NCBI RefSeq assembly: GCF_009829685.1
Contig: NZ_VWSD01000004.1
Coordinates: 1 to 64,000 of the forward strand
DNA from: Cellulomonas citrea
GTDB lineage: Bacteria; Actinomycetota; Actinomycetes; Actinomycetales; Cellulomonadaceae
Length of the DNA stretch: 64,000 nucleotides
Direction of reading: 5' to 3'
The position numbers and the translations under genes were made by a program. This document shows positions 41,236 through 49,311 of the stretch, one piece after another (position 1 is the stretch's first letter; each line of letters starts with the position of its first letter). The notes beneath the pieces are model-generated. The model made no database searches. It was not told where the DNA came from and saw only the letters and a list, made by a program, of their open reading frames with translations.

Positions 41236-41877
41236 GTGGACCGGACGGTGCTGCTCACCGGCTTCGCCCCGTTCGACGGCCAGCAGGAGAACGCCTCCTG
41301 GCTCGCGGTCCGGCGCGTCGCGGAGCGCTGGTCGGGGCCGGGTGCCCTCGTCACGGCGCTGCTGCCGGTCTCGTTCAAGGGCGTCGGCCCGGCGCTCGAC
41401 GCTGCGGTCGACGCATGCCGGCCGGACGTGGTCATCTGCACCGGGCTCGCGGAGGGGCGGGCGACGATCGGCCTGGAGCGGACCGCCGTCAACGTCATGG
41501 ACGCGCGCATCCCCGACCAGGACGGTCGCTCACCGATCGACGAGCCGGTCGTGCCCGACGGGCCCGTCGGCTACTGGTCGACCCTGCCGATCAAGGCGTG
41601 CCAGGCGGCGGTCGCCGGCGCCGGGGTGCCGGCCGAGGTCTCGGGCTCCGCGGGCACCTACGTGTGCAACGCGGTGTTCTACCGGCTCATGCACCGGCTG
41701 CGTGGGGCGGCCGACGTCCGTGCAGGCTTCGTCCACGTCCCGCAGGCGGCCGAGACGGCGCGCTCGCAGGGCCCGACGCTGCCGCTCGACGTGATCACCC
41801 GCGGGCTCGAGCTGGTCGTGCAGACCTCGCTCGCCGTGCCGCGCGACATCCGGGCCGCCGGCGGCACCGTCCACTGA
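41236..41877 (+). CDS. pcp: Pyroglutamyl-peptidase I
   Basis: A 213-residue C15 cysteine peptidase that removes N-terminal pyroglutamate. It begins VLLTGFAPFDGQQENASW. Catalytic Glu is in GLERTAVNVMDARIPD, Cys in GTYVCNAVFYRLM, and His in AGFVHVPQ. Cytoplasmic. GAGGAGG at 41224-41230 precedes GTG at 41236. Monocistronic by context, following the chemoreceptor with a 94-bp gap. It releases pyroglutamate, which could enter glutamate metabolism. Confidence 0.95.
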   Translation: MDRTVLLTGFAPFDGQQENASWLAVRRVAERWSGPGALVTALLPVSFKGVGPALDAAVDACRPDVVICTGLAEGRATIGLERTAVNVMDARIPDQDGRSPIDEPVVPDGPVGYWSTLPIKACQAAVAGAGVPAEVSGSAGTYVCNAVFYRLMHRLRGAADVRAGFVHVPQAAETARSQGPTLPLDVITRGLELVVQTSLAVPRDIRAAGGTVH

Positions 41878-41889
41878 AGGTCGCCCGCA

Positions 41890-41929
41890 CCCCGCCCGCC
41901 GGTGGAGACGTCCCCCTCGGCGGACGGGG
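41890..41929. terminator. Terminator hairpin between pcp and the glycosyltransferase
   Basis: Arms CCCCGCCCGCCG / CGGCGGACGGGG (41890-41901, 41918-41929), 11 of 12 pairs, lie between two convergent genes. It likely serves both. Confidence 0.55.
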
Positions 41930-41970
41930 TGACTGGGCTCAGGACCGATCGGTCGTGCCCGGCCGGACAC

Positions 41971-43248
41971 TCAGCACGGCACCGGCTCGAGCGCCTGCAC
42001 CTGGTCAAGGATCGCGTCGAGCACCACCGTCCGGTCGAACTGCCGGGCGTAGTCGCGGGCCGCGTGCTCGCGCCTGGCTCGTTCCTCGGGCGTGAAGCCG
42101 AGCACCTGGTCGAGCGCCTCTGTGAGGCTCGCGGGGTCGCCGGCCGGGACGATGACCGCGTGCTCGCCGACCGCCTCGCCGATCCCGCCGGTCGCGGTGG
42201 TGATCACCGGCCCGCCGCCGGCCAGCATCTTCTCGACCAGCGCGATCCCGAACGTCTCGGTGAACTCCGGGCGCGGTTTGCTCGGCAGCGCGAACGCCGC
42301 GCAGCCGGCCATGAGGTGCACCTTCTCGTCGTCGTCGACGTCGTCGAGGAAGACGATCCGGTCGGCGGCGGGTGAGGCCGCGGCCTGTGCGCGCAGGCTG
42401 GGCCCCTGCGGACCGGTCCCGGCGACGACGAGCTGCAGCCCGGCGGCGCCGTGCGAGCGGGCGAATGCCTCGATGAGGTCGTCGACGCCCTTGGCGTGCG
42501 CCAGCCGGGACAGGAAGAGCACGTAGCCGTCGCGCACCAGCCCGCGTCGCACGAGCTCGCGGTCGGTCGCCGCCTCGTCGTGCACGACGTAGGACGCCGT
42601 GTCGATCGCCGGGTAGGAGATCGCGACCCGGCCCGCGAGCCGTTCGGCGAACCGGGTGCCGTGCCGAGCGTCGACCTCCGCGGCCTCGGCCAGGATCACC
42701 TCGCGGGTGTACGCCGAGACCGCCAGGCACACGTCGTGCTCCAGGTAGGTGGCCAGCACCTGGGCGGCCGCGCCGAACTGGTCGGCCTCGACGGCGGCGC
42801 GGACCACGTTCGTCACATCGGAGCCGACGGCCTCGGCGATGGTCGTCACGTCGACGGGCAGCCCGGTCGAGCGGGCGATCCGGACGGCGTCGGCCACGGC
42901 GGTCGCGTGCGGTGTGAGGTACAGCGACATCGCGAGCGTGGGGACGCCGTCGGTGAACAGCTCGACGAGCCGACCGGTGAGCCCGGCCAGCCAGCGTCCG
43001 TCGGGCACCTTGTAGTCGCCGACCGGACCGGGCCGCTCGACCGTGATGCCGGGGGAGTAGGGGAGCACCCCGTGCAGCGGCTTGAGCGGGAGCCCCGAGC
43101 GTTCGAGCACGTCGAGCGGCCAGGTGACGATGCGCACGTCGTCGAACCCGCGGGCCAGCGCGGCCTCGGCGAGGTTGCGCGCCTCACCCGAGTGGCCGCA
43201 GATCACCGGGTCGGCGCGGACGACGAGGACGAGCCTGCGTGCGGTCAT
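41971..43248 (-). CDS. Glycosyltransferase family 4-like protein
   Basis: A 425-residue GT-B glycosyltransferase. The C-terminal half has YVLFLSRLAHAKGVDDLIEAF, LVVAGTGPQG and the nucleotide-sugar motif EFTETFGIALVEKMLAGGGPVITT with EXFG-type spacing. The N-terminal half includes LVLVVRADPVICGHSGEARNLA. No signal peptide or membrane helix. The ATG overlaps the stop of the GH92 gene (ATGA), so the two are translationally coupled. Donor and acceptor are unknown. The GH92 link suggests mannose-containing glycans or metabolites. Confidence 0.85.
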   Translation of the reverse strand: MTARRLVLVVRADPVICGHSGEARNLAEAALARGFDDVRIVTWPLDVLERSGLPLKPLHGVLPYSPGITVERPGPVGDYKVPDGRWLAGLTGRLVELFTDGVPTLAMSLYLTPHATAVADAVRIARSTGLPVDVTTIAEAVGSDVTNVVRAAVEADQFGAAAQVLATYLEHDVCLAVSAYTREVILAEAAEVDARHGTRFAERLAGRVAISYPAIDTASYVVHDEAATDRELVRRGLVRDGYVLFLSRLAHAKGVDDLIEAFARSHGAAGLQLVVAGTGPQGPSLRAQAAASPAADRIVFLDDVDDDEKVHLMAGCAAFALPSKPRPEFTETFGIALVEKMLAGGGPVITTATGGIGEAVGEHAVIVPAGDPASLTEALDQVLGFTPEERARREHAARDYARQFDRTVVLDAILDQVQALEPVPC

Positions 43249-45461
43249 GGGAGCCATCCGTTCGTCGGAGGGACGGTGGTCGACGGGGGGCGGGACGCGG
43301 TTGCGGTGCCCCAGCCCGACGGCGTCGGGCCGAGCTCGACGACCAGCCGGCCGCCGCGGCGCAGCTCGTCGCCGCTGATCCAGCTGCGGTCGAGCGGCCG
43401 GCCGTCGAGCGTGACGGTCTGCACGTGGTTGACCGGTCCGTCGGGTTCGGGCTCGACGAACCCGGTGGTCTCCAGTTCCAGGAGGGCGTCGCCGACGGAC
43501 AGCCGTCCCGCCCGCCAGGTCGGGGCGTGCAGCAGGTACAGGTCCTGCCCGGCGACCGGGAAGAGCCCGAGGCTGGCCCACACGTACCAGGAGGACAGGC
43601 CGCCGGAGTCGTCGTTGCCGGGCATCCCGCCGCGACCCGTGCCGAACTGCTGGGTGACGACCGCCTGGACCACCTGCGCGGTCCGGTCGGGCCGCCCCGC
43701 GTAGTGGTAGCCCCACGGGGCCTCCATGTCGGGTTCGTTGTTGAGCCCCTCGAACCGGTTGAGCGCGTACCCAGCCGCCATCTGCGACGCCGACGGCGCC
43801 AGACCGGGCTGGCGGACGGCGGGGGCGCCGAAGCCGAAGAAGCGGTCGAGCAGCCCGACGTACCCCTCGTCGCCGCCGGCCAGGGCGATCCGGCCGGCCA
43901 TGTCGTGCAGCAGCCGGAAGGAGTAGTTCCACTTGCCGCCCTCGTAGAACTCCGAGTCGACGAGCAGCCCGGTGGCAGGGTCGAAGGCGTTGCTCCAGCG
44001 CGCGGCCAGTGGCGTGAACTGGTCGGCGAGCGTCCGGTCGCCCACCCGCCGGGCGAGGATGCAGGTGCACCAGTAGGCGAAGGCCAGGTCGAGGGTGTGG
44101 CTGATGGGGTGCGCCCGGCCGCGCAGCAGGAAGTCCTCACCGTAGGTGCGGCGCAGGTCGTTGTGCAGGTGGACAAGTGCCCAGTCCCAGTCGATGCCGT
44201 CCAGCCCGGCCCGGCACAGGTCGGCGAAGAAGGTGTGCGCGAGCGCGCTGCCCTGCCGGGAGAACCGGTCGGCGCCGCGGGCCATCCGGTAGCCGATCGG
44301 CAGGTTGCCCTCTTCCTCGGCGATGTGCAGCAACGCGTTGGCCAGCTCGACGGCCTTGTCCGGGACGAGCGCCGTGAGCAGCGGCAGCTGGGTGCGGTAG
44401 ATGTCCCACATCGTCGCCAGGTCGAAGGCGAACGGTCCGGGGGTGGGCCAGAACGGCGACTCGTCCGGCGCCAGGCACGGCTTGATCGACGCGTGGTAGA
44501 GCGCGGTGGCCATCACGGTGGCGCGGTCGGTGTCGTCGGTGTCGACGGCGACCTTGCCCAGGTGGCTGCGCCAGTGCGCGGTGGTGCGCTCCCGACGCCC
44601 GTCGAACCAGGAGCTGCCGCAGTCCGCCTCGAGGTTGGCGCGCGCCTGCTCGACCCCGCGCAACGAGAAGCCGATCCGCAGCTCCACGACCTGCCCGGGT
44701 TCGGACGGACCGGCCCACATGAGGCCGAACGGCCGCAGGGTGGTCGGGCGGATGCGGTCGAAGTCGAGCCGGGTGCCGCCGGGCATGAGCCGCCGGTCGT
44801 ACCAGAGCATCTGCCGCCAGCGCGTCGCGTCGCACTCGACGTGCACCGCCAGCGGCGCGCCCTCGACGACGATCTCACCCTGCGCGACGCCGGGGCCGAG
44901 CGCCTCGAGGTGCGCCCGCAGCGGCACGGTCCGGCCGTACGGGATCGTCAGGCCCCCGGTCGACAGGTCGATCACCAGGCGGGCGTCGCGGTGCGCCGGG
45001 AACGTGTAGCGGTGCACCGCGCTCTTGGGACCGACCGTCACCTCGCACCGGATGCCCGAGCCGAGGGTCGCGGCGTACCAGCCGGGCTCGGCCTTCTCGT
45101 CCGACAGGTCCCACAGCTGACCCAGGTCGTCCAGCGGCTGCAGCATGGGCGTGACCCGCAGGTAGTTGTAGTACTTGCGGATGGCCCCGGTGCCGGACTG
45201 CTGGAAGTGCGTGAACCCGGAGGCGACGGCGCGCTCGTGCAGCACCGGAGGCAGGCCCTCGGTGGACAGGTCGTAGCGGCCGTACCCGGTGGGGTAGGCG
45301 CCGGAGAACGCGCAGGCGGAGACCATGCCGAGCGGGTACGTGGCACCCGGATGGGTGTTGCCGACCTGCGGTTTGGGCCACCACCACGCCGCAGCCAGTC
45401 CCCGGGCCGGCGGCAGGGCCGTCGCCTCTGTGCCGATGAACGGGTCGACCTGGTCGAACAC
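43245..45461 (-). CDS. GH92 family glycosidase (alpha-mannosidase type), no signal peptide
   Basis: A 738-residue GH92 protein. It opens with DQVDPFIGTEA, has THPGATYPLGMVSACAFSG and the late catalytic-region signature GMPGNDDSGGLSSWYVWASL followed by LGLFPV. GH92 enzymes are calcium-dependent exo-acting alpha-mannosidases. Unlike most, this one has no signal peptide, so it should act in the cytoplasm. GGAGG at 45467-45471 best fits the GTG at 45461; a GTG at 45467 overlaps that site. It is coupled to a glycosyltransferase downstream. Confidence 0.88.
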   Translation of the reverse strand: MFDQVDPFIGTEATALPPARGLAAAWWWPKPQVGNTHPGATYPLGMVSACAFSGAYPTGYGRYDLSTEGLPPVLHERAVASGFTHFQQSGTGAIRKYYNYLRVTPMLQPLDDLGQLWDLSDEKAEPGWYAATLGSGIRCEVTVGPKSAVHRYTFPAHRDARLVIDLSTGGLTIPYGRTVPLRAHLEALGPGVAQGEIVVEGAPLAVHVECDATRWRQMLWYDRRLMPGGTRLDFDRIRPTTLRPFGLMWAGPSEPGQVVELRIGFSLRGVEQARANLEADCGSSWFDGRRERTTAHWRSHLGKVAVDTDDTDRATVMATALYHASIKPCLAPDESPFWPTPGPFAFDLATMWDIYRTQLPLLTALVPDKAVELANALLHIAEEEGNLPIGYRMARGADRFSRQGSALAHTFFADLCRAGLDGIDWDWALVHLHNDLRRTYGEDFLLRGRAHPISHTLDLAFAYWCTCILARRVGDRTLADQFTPLAARWSNAFDPATGLLVDSEFYEGGKWNYSFRLLHDMAGRIALAGGDEGYVGLLDRFFGFGAPAVRQPGLAPSASQMAAGYALNRFEGLNNEPDMEAPWGYHYAGRPDRTAQVVQAVVTQQFGTGRGGMPGNDDSGGLSSWYVWASLGLFPVAGQDLYLLHAPTWRAGRLSVGDALLELETTGFVEPEPDGPVNHVQTVTLDGRPLDRSWISGDELRRGGRLVVELGPTPSGWGTATASRPPSTTVPPTNGWLP

Positions 45462-45558
45462 GTCCACCTCCCCTCGTCGCGAGCCGTCCGGCGGACGCTA
45501 CGGCCCATGTGTGTCCAGCAGGTTGCACAGGGGTGAAGGTGTGGGCGAGCGTGGGGTC

Positions 45559-46476
45559 ATGACATTCCCCGTGGGTCTTCGTCTCGTGCTCGGTGGCAAC
45601 GTGTTCGGCTGGACGGCCGACGAACCGGGCAGCCGCGCCGTCCTGGACCGGTTCGCCGCGGCCGGCGGCACCCTGGTCGACACCGCCGACGTCTACTCCG
45701 CCTGGGCACCGGGCCACACCGGTGGCGAGAGCGAGGTCATCCTCGGTCGGTGGCTGGCCACCCAGCCGGCCGAGCGGCGCCCGCAGGTCGCGACGAAGGT
45801 CAGCCAGCACCCGCAGTTCCCGGGGCTGTCCGCGGCCAACGTCCGGGCCGCCGCGCACGCGTCCCTGCAGCGGCTCGGCGTCGAGCGGATCGACCTGTAC
45901 TACGCCCACTTCGACGATGCGGCGACGCCGCTCGACGAGACGGCCGGTGCGTTCTCGGCGCTCGTCGACGAGGGGCTGGTCGGGGCGATCGGGATCTCCA
46001 ACTACACCGCGGAGCGGATCGACGAGTGGTTCGCCGCCGTGCAGCGCGACGGCCTGCACGCCCCGGTGGCGCTGCAGCCGCACTACAACCTGGTCGAGCG
46101 TGGCTACGAGGGCCCGCTCGCGGAGCGGGCGCGTCGCTACGACCTGGCGGTGTTCCCGTACTTCGGCCTGGCCCGGGGCTTCCTCACCGGCAAGTACCGG
46201 GACGGCGCCGCCGCCGTGGACAGCCCGCGGGCCGAGGGTGCGCTGCCGTACCTCAACGACCGGGGCCGTGCGGTGCTCGCGGTGCTCGACGAGCTCGCGG
46301 CCGCGCACGGCACGTCGCAGGCGGCGGTCGCGCTCGCGTGGCTGCACGCCCAGCCGACCATCACCGCACCGATCGCGAGCGCGCGGACGCTGTCCCAGCT
46401 CGAGGACCTGCTGGCCTCGGCGACCCTCGACCTGGCCGCCGACGAGCTGGCGGCGCTCACCGCGGCGTCGGCCTGA
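45559..46476 (+). CDS. Aldo/keto reductase
   Basis: A 305-residue NADPH-dependent oxidoreductase of the AKR superfamily. The tetrad is visible: Asp and Tyr in VDTADVYSAWAPG, Lys in VATKVSQHP and His in DLYYAHFDD. GAIGISNYTAERIDEW and QPHYNLVERGYEG are standard, and the C-terminal coenzyme site has PIASARTLSQLEDLL. The ATG at 45559 (MTFPVGLRL) has GAGCGT 6 nt upstream. The substrate is unknown. It diverges from the GH92 gene. Confidence 0.92.
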   Translation: MTFPVGLRLVLGGNVFGWTADEPGSRAVLDRFAAAGGTLVDTADVYSAWAPGHTGGESEVILGRWLATQPAERRPQVATKVSQHPQFPGLSAANVRAAAHASLQRLGVERIDLYYAHFDDAATPLDETAGAFSALVDEGLVGAIGISNYTAERIDEWFAAVQRDGLHAPVALQPHYNLVERGYEGPLAERARRYDLAVFPYFGLARGFLTGKYRDGAAAVDSPRAEGALPYLNDRGRAVLAVLDELAAAHGTSQAAVALAWLHAQPTITAPIASARTLSQLEDLLASATLDLAADELAALTAASA

Positions 46477-46500
46477 CCGGGCGCGCCCGTCGGGACCGGT

Positions 46501-47223
46501 TCAGTCGCCGACCACCGACGGGCGCCCGCCGGTGAGCCGGACCAGCTCGGCGAACGTCGTGGGGAAGACGGTGTGCGGGGTGCCACCGGCGGCCCACACC
46601 TGCGCGTAGGCGTCCAGCGCGACGTCGACCACGGTGCGCAGCGGTGCGGGGTGGCCGACGGGGGCGACCCCGCCGATGGCCTGCCCGGTGGCGGTGCGCA
46701 CCTGCTCGGGGGTCGCCCGGGTGATCGCCTCGACCTCGAGCGTGGCAGCGAGCGCCGTGGTGTCCACCCGGTGCGCACCCGAGGTGAGCACGAGCAGCGG
46801 TTCACCGTCGGCGAGGAAGACGAGGGAGTTCGCGATCTGCCCCACGTGGCAGCCGAGCGCCTGCGCCGCCTGCGCAGCGGTGCGGGCCGAGTCCGGCAGC
46901 TGGCGGACCCGGCCGGTCGCACCGGCGGCGGCCAGGGCGTCGGCCACCACCTGGGCGCGGGGCGGCAGCGGCTCGTCGGCGGGCTCCTCGCCAGGCAGCG
47001 GCCAGCTCACCAGTCGTGGGATTCCCGGCGGGGCGACCTGCGCGAGCGCGAGGAACCGTGCCTCGGCGCGGTGCAGCCGGATGTGCTCGTCGAGCGACCA
47101 CCCCGGTCCGTTGGTGAGGGTCATCCCGCAGGCGCAGTCGATCGTCATGGTCCCGTCGGGGTGGGTGGCGACCTGGCTGACGGTCGTGTGCTCGGTGTGG
47201 GCGCGCACCTTGGCGCCACGCAT
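46501..47223 (-). CDS. YbaK/ProX-type aminoacyl-tRNA deacylase domain with N-terminal zinc-finger-like segment
   Basis: A 240-residue protein. Residues about 85-240 are a YbaK/ProX editing domain (ALGCHVGQIANSLVFLADGEPLLVLTSGAHRVD, GQAIGGVAPVGHP), which hydrolyses mischarged tRNA. Ahead of it is a C-x-C...H-x3-H arrangement (C30, C32, H47, H51) that looks like a small zinc finger. The start is uncertain: ATG at 47223 gives this form, and a GTG at 47277 would add 18 residues. Convergent with the aldo/keto reductase. Confidence 0.82.
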   Translation of the reverse strand: MRGAKVRAHTEHTTVSQVATHPDGTMTIDCACGMTLTNGPGWSLDEHIRLHRAEARFLALAQVAPPGIPRLVSWPLPGEEPADEPLPPRAQVVADALAAAGATGRVRQLPDSARTAAQAAQALGCHVGQIANSLVFLADGEPLLVLTSGAHRVDTTALAATLEVEAITRATPEQVRTATGQAIGGVAPVGHPAPLRTVVDVALDAYAQVWAAGGTPHTVFPTTFAELVRLTGGRPSVVGD

Positions 47224-47349
47224 CACGGCGCTCACCGGGACGGCATGGGGCAGGTCAGGGGGCTGGGTGGGCTGCACGTGCCCGACCGTACCGTCGGGCG
47301 CCGGGGCGGCGTCGTGCATCGAGGCGGCGGGCCCGGTACAAACGACGCC

Positions 47350-47550
47350 ATGACCCGCGACCTGACCTCTGACCCCGCGGCCCAGCACCTCGCCGAGGCG
47401 GTCCCCGCCGAAGGCGTGCTGGCCGGCGCCGATGCGCGCACCGGCGGCGACCCCGCCCGCGCCCCACGCTCGCTGTCCGCGTCGGAGCTCGAGCCCGACG
47501 ACGAGGCGGTGGCCAGCTCCCAGGAGTACGACGAGCCCGAGGCTCTCTAG
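47350..47550 (+). CDS. Small acidic hypothetical protein (66 aa)
   Basis: A 66-residue Ala/Asp/Glu-rich protein, MTRDLTSDPAAQHLAEAVP..., probably disordered. TACAAA lies 7 nt before the ATG, compatible with leaderless expression. Its TAG stop shares CTA with the stop of the converging App1-like gene (CTAG, 47547-47550). No family is recognised. Codon usage matches the neighbours, and the clean start context supports it. Confidence 0.55.
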   Translation: MTRDLTSDPAAQHLAEAVPAEGVLAGADARTGGDPARAPRSLSASELEPDDEAVASSQEYDEPEAL

Positions 47551-48686
47551 CTCTCCCGGATCAGCCCGGCCCGCCGCGCCTGGCGGAGCAGGGAGTGCCC
47601 GTCGGGCCCGGACAGCACGGGCACCGGACGGGGTGCGCGCGGCCGGTGCCCGATGAGGTCCGGGGCGATCGCGGTGCCCGAGGAGAGCACGTGCTCGGCG
47701 AACGTGAGCTGGCGCAACAGCACGCCGGCGACGTGGTCGCCGAGGATGCGTGCGGCGCCGGCGTAGATCGTGGGGTCGTGCTGGCCGTCGTCGCCGATGA
47801 GGAACCAGCGGACCTGGTCCAACCGGGCGAACAGCCGCCGGAGCTGGGCGACCTTGTGCCGCGGTCCGCTGCGGAACCAGCCGGTGTTCGTCGGGCCCCA
47901 GTCGGTCATGAGCAGGGTCCCGGCCGGGAAACCGTTGACCGCGAGGAACCGGGCGACCGTCGGCGCGGTGTCCCACGCCCCGGTCGACAGGTAGACGACC
48001 GGCATGCCCGGGTCCTGCGCAGCGAGCTCGGTGAGCAGCTGGGCCATGCCGGGCACGGCCTCGCGGGCGGCGGCCTTGCGCACGAAGCTGTTCCAGAACG
48101 CGACCATGAGGCGGGGGAGCCGCGTCACCATGACGGTGTCGTCGATGTCGGCGACGATCCCGGAACGGGCCTGCGGGTCGACCACCTGGACGGGGGCGTG
48201 CACGGCCTGGCCGCCTGCGGTGCTCAGCTCGATCTCCTGCCACCCGACCGGCAGGGTGGCCTCGACGACCGTGTCGATGTAGCCGGCACGGTCGGCGACG
48301 AGGTGGTGGGTGGTCTCGCCGATCCGCACGTCGACGCCCGTGCCGGCGACGGGTGCGGTGAGGAAGCTGCGCCAGCCGCGCACGTCGGCGAGGTCGCGGT
48401 CGCGGTGCTCCGCCTGTGCGGTGGCACCGGAGTCCGGCAGGTCCGAGTCGGCGACGTACGGGGGAGCGAGCACCGTGCGCGCCAGCACCCGGACCCAGCC
48501 CGGCCCGGCGAGCCCGGCGTAGGGAACGATGCGCACCGTCCAGCCGCGCCGCACGAGGGTGCCGGCGATCCGGGCGTCGACGGCGTCCTCGATCCGGGCC
48601 GCGATGTGCGGTCGCTCGAGCTGGGCGAGCGGGTGCTGCGAGCCTCGGCGGCCCCACTGGGCGGCGAGAAGGGGCCGCGGGCTCAC
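47547..48686 (-). CDS. App1-like phosphatidate phosphatase domain protein (DUF2183)
   Basis: A 379-residue protein with the HAD-type motif SGIVADIDDTVMVTRLPRL (DxDxT) of the App1/DUF2183 catalytic domain, then VVYLSTGAWDTAPTVARFL, LLMTDWGP, and WFLIGDDGQHDPTIYAGA. An N-terminal beta-rich region of about 170 residues precedes it. Yeast App1 dephosphorylates phosphatidic acid; the bacterial substrate is not established. The GTG start overlaps the TGA of a 10-codon upstream frame (GTGA). That short frame, not this gene, has the good ribosome binding site, which suggests translational coupling. Confidence 0.82.
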   Translation of the reverse strand: MSPRPLLAAQWGRRGSQHPLAQLERPHIAARIEDAVDARIAGTLVRRGWTVRIVPYAGLAGPGWVRVLARTVLAPPYVADSDLPDSGATAQAEHRDRDLADVRGWRSFLTAPVAGTGVDVRIGETTHHLVADRAGYIDTVVEATLPVGWQEIELSTAGGQAVHAPVQVVDPQARSGIVADIDDTVMVTRLPRLMVAFWNSFVRKAAAREAVPGMAQLLTELAAQDPGMPVVYLSTGAWDTAPTVARFLAVNGFPAGTLLMTDWGPTNTGWFRSGPRHKVAQLRRLFARLDQVRWFLIGDDGQHDPTIYAGAARILGDHVAGVLLRQLTFAEHVLSSGTAIAPDLIGHRPRAPRPVPVLSGPDGHSLLRQARRAGLIRES

Positions 48687-48715
48687 GCTCGCGCGGCCCG
48701 GGTCGCCTGCGCCAT
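48683..48715 (-). CDS. Possible 10-residue leader peptide of the App1-like gene
   Basis: ATG at 48715 is preceded by GGGAGACGAGCC, a good Shine-Dalgarno context, and encodes MAQATRAARA before a TGA that overlaps the GTG start of the downstream gene. It may feed ribosomes into that gene. It could also be a chance short frame. Confidence 0.35.
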   Translation of the reverse strand: MAQATRAARA

Positions 48716-48812
48716 GGCTCGTCTCCCTCGAACTGCGGTCGGTCGGACGTGTTCTACCGTGCCAGGCCGCGGGTGCGTGCGGCAACTGCGCTGCTCGCGA
48801 GGTGGCACGGGC

Positions 48813-49262
48813 TCAGGCGTGTCGGGTGCGGTAGGAGCGCAGCTTGGCACGGTTGCCGCAGCCGGCCATGTCGCACCAGATGCGTGACCGGTTGCGGGAG
48901 CGGTCGTAGAAGGCCTCGAGGCAGTCGTCGGCCGGGCAGAGCTTGAGGCGTGACCAGCAGCCGGTGGCGGTGAGCGTCGTGGCCGCCGCCAGCACGGCGT
49001 CGAGGGCGTCGGACCCACCCAGCAGCACCCCGCCCGCCGCGGGGTGCACGGGGACGGTGAGCGTCGGGGCGTCGGCCCACTGCTCACCGGCGACGAGGGT
49101 GCGCAGACCGTCACGCAGCTGGCGGGCGCGGGTGCGCGGCCCGGCGACCAGCCCGCGCCGGGTGCACCAGCGGGTCCAGCCTGCGTCGTCGTCGAGCTGG
49201 TCGGTGCCGGTCTCGAGGTCGACCGTGTTGAGGAAGTCGACGAGGAGCTCGGATGTGTCCAC
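48813..49262 (-). CDS. CGNR zinc-finger domain protein (ABATE-type regulator)
   Basis: A 149-residue protein of the ABATE/CGNR family, thought to be stress-responsive transcription regulators. The N-terminal part has LLVDFLNTVDLETG. The C-terminal treble-clef zinc finger reads LKLCPADDC...FYDRSRNRSRIWCDMAGCGNRAKLR, with four Cys and the eponymous CGNR. GTG at 49262 is 6 nt from a TACTCT -10. It diverges from an EamA exporter gene, which is a common arrangement for a regulator and its target. Confidence 0.9.
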   Translation of the reverse strand: MDTSELLVDFLNTVDLETGTDQLDDDAGWTRWCTRRGLVAGPRTRARQLRDGLRTLVAGEQWADAPTLTVPVHPAAGGVLLGGSDALDAVLAAATTLTATGCWSRLKLCPADDCLEAFYDRSRNRSRIWCDMAGCGNRAKLRSYRTRHA

Positions 49263-49268
49263 CCGTGG

Positions 49269-49274
49269 AGAGTA
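49269..49274 (-). promoter_or_regulatory. -10 element of the CGNR gene (TACTCT), leaderless promoter
   Basis: TACTCT on the minus strand, 6 nt from GTG at 49262. It shares the 49-bp intergenic space with the promoter of the EamA gene. Confidence 0.45.
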
Positions 49275-49298
49275 CGCCGCCGTAACCGGCTATTCCTC

Positions 49299-49304
49299 TA
49301 TGCT
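49299..49304 (+). promoter_or_regulatory. -10 element of the EamA gene (TATGCT), leaderless promoter
   Basis: TATGCT is followed by 7 nt and GTG at 49312. This favours GTG over the ATG at 49300, which lies inside the -10 itself. Confidence 0.45.
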
Positions 49305-49311
49305 GGTTGGC

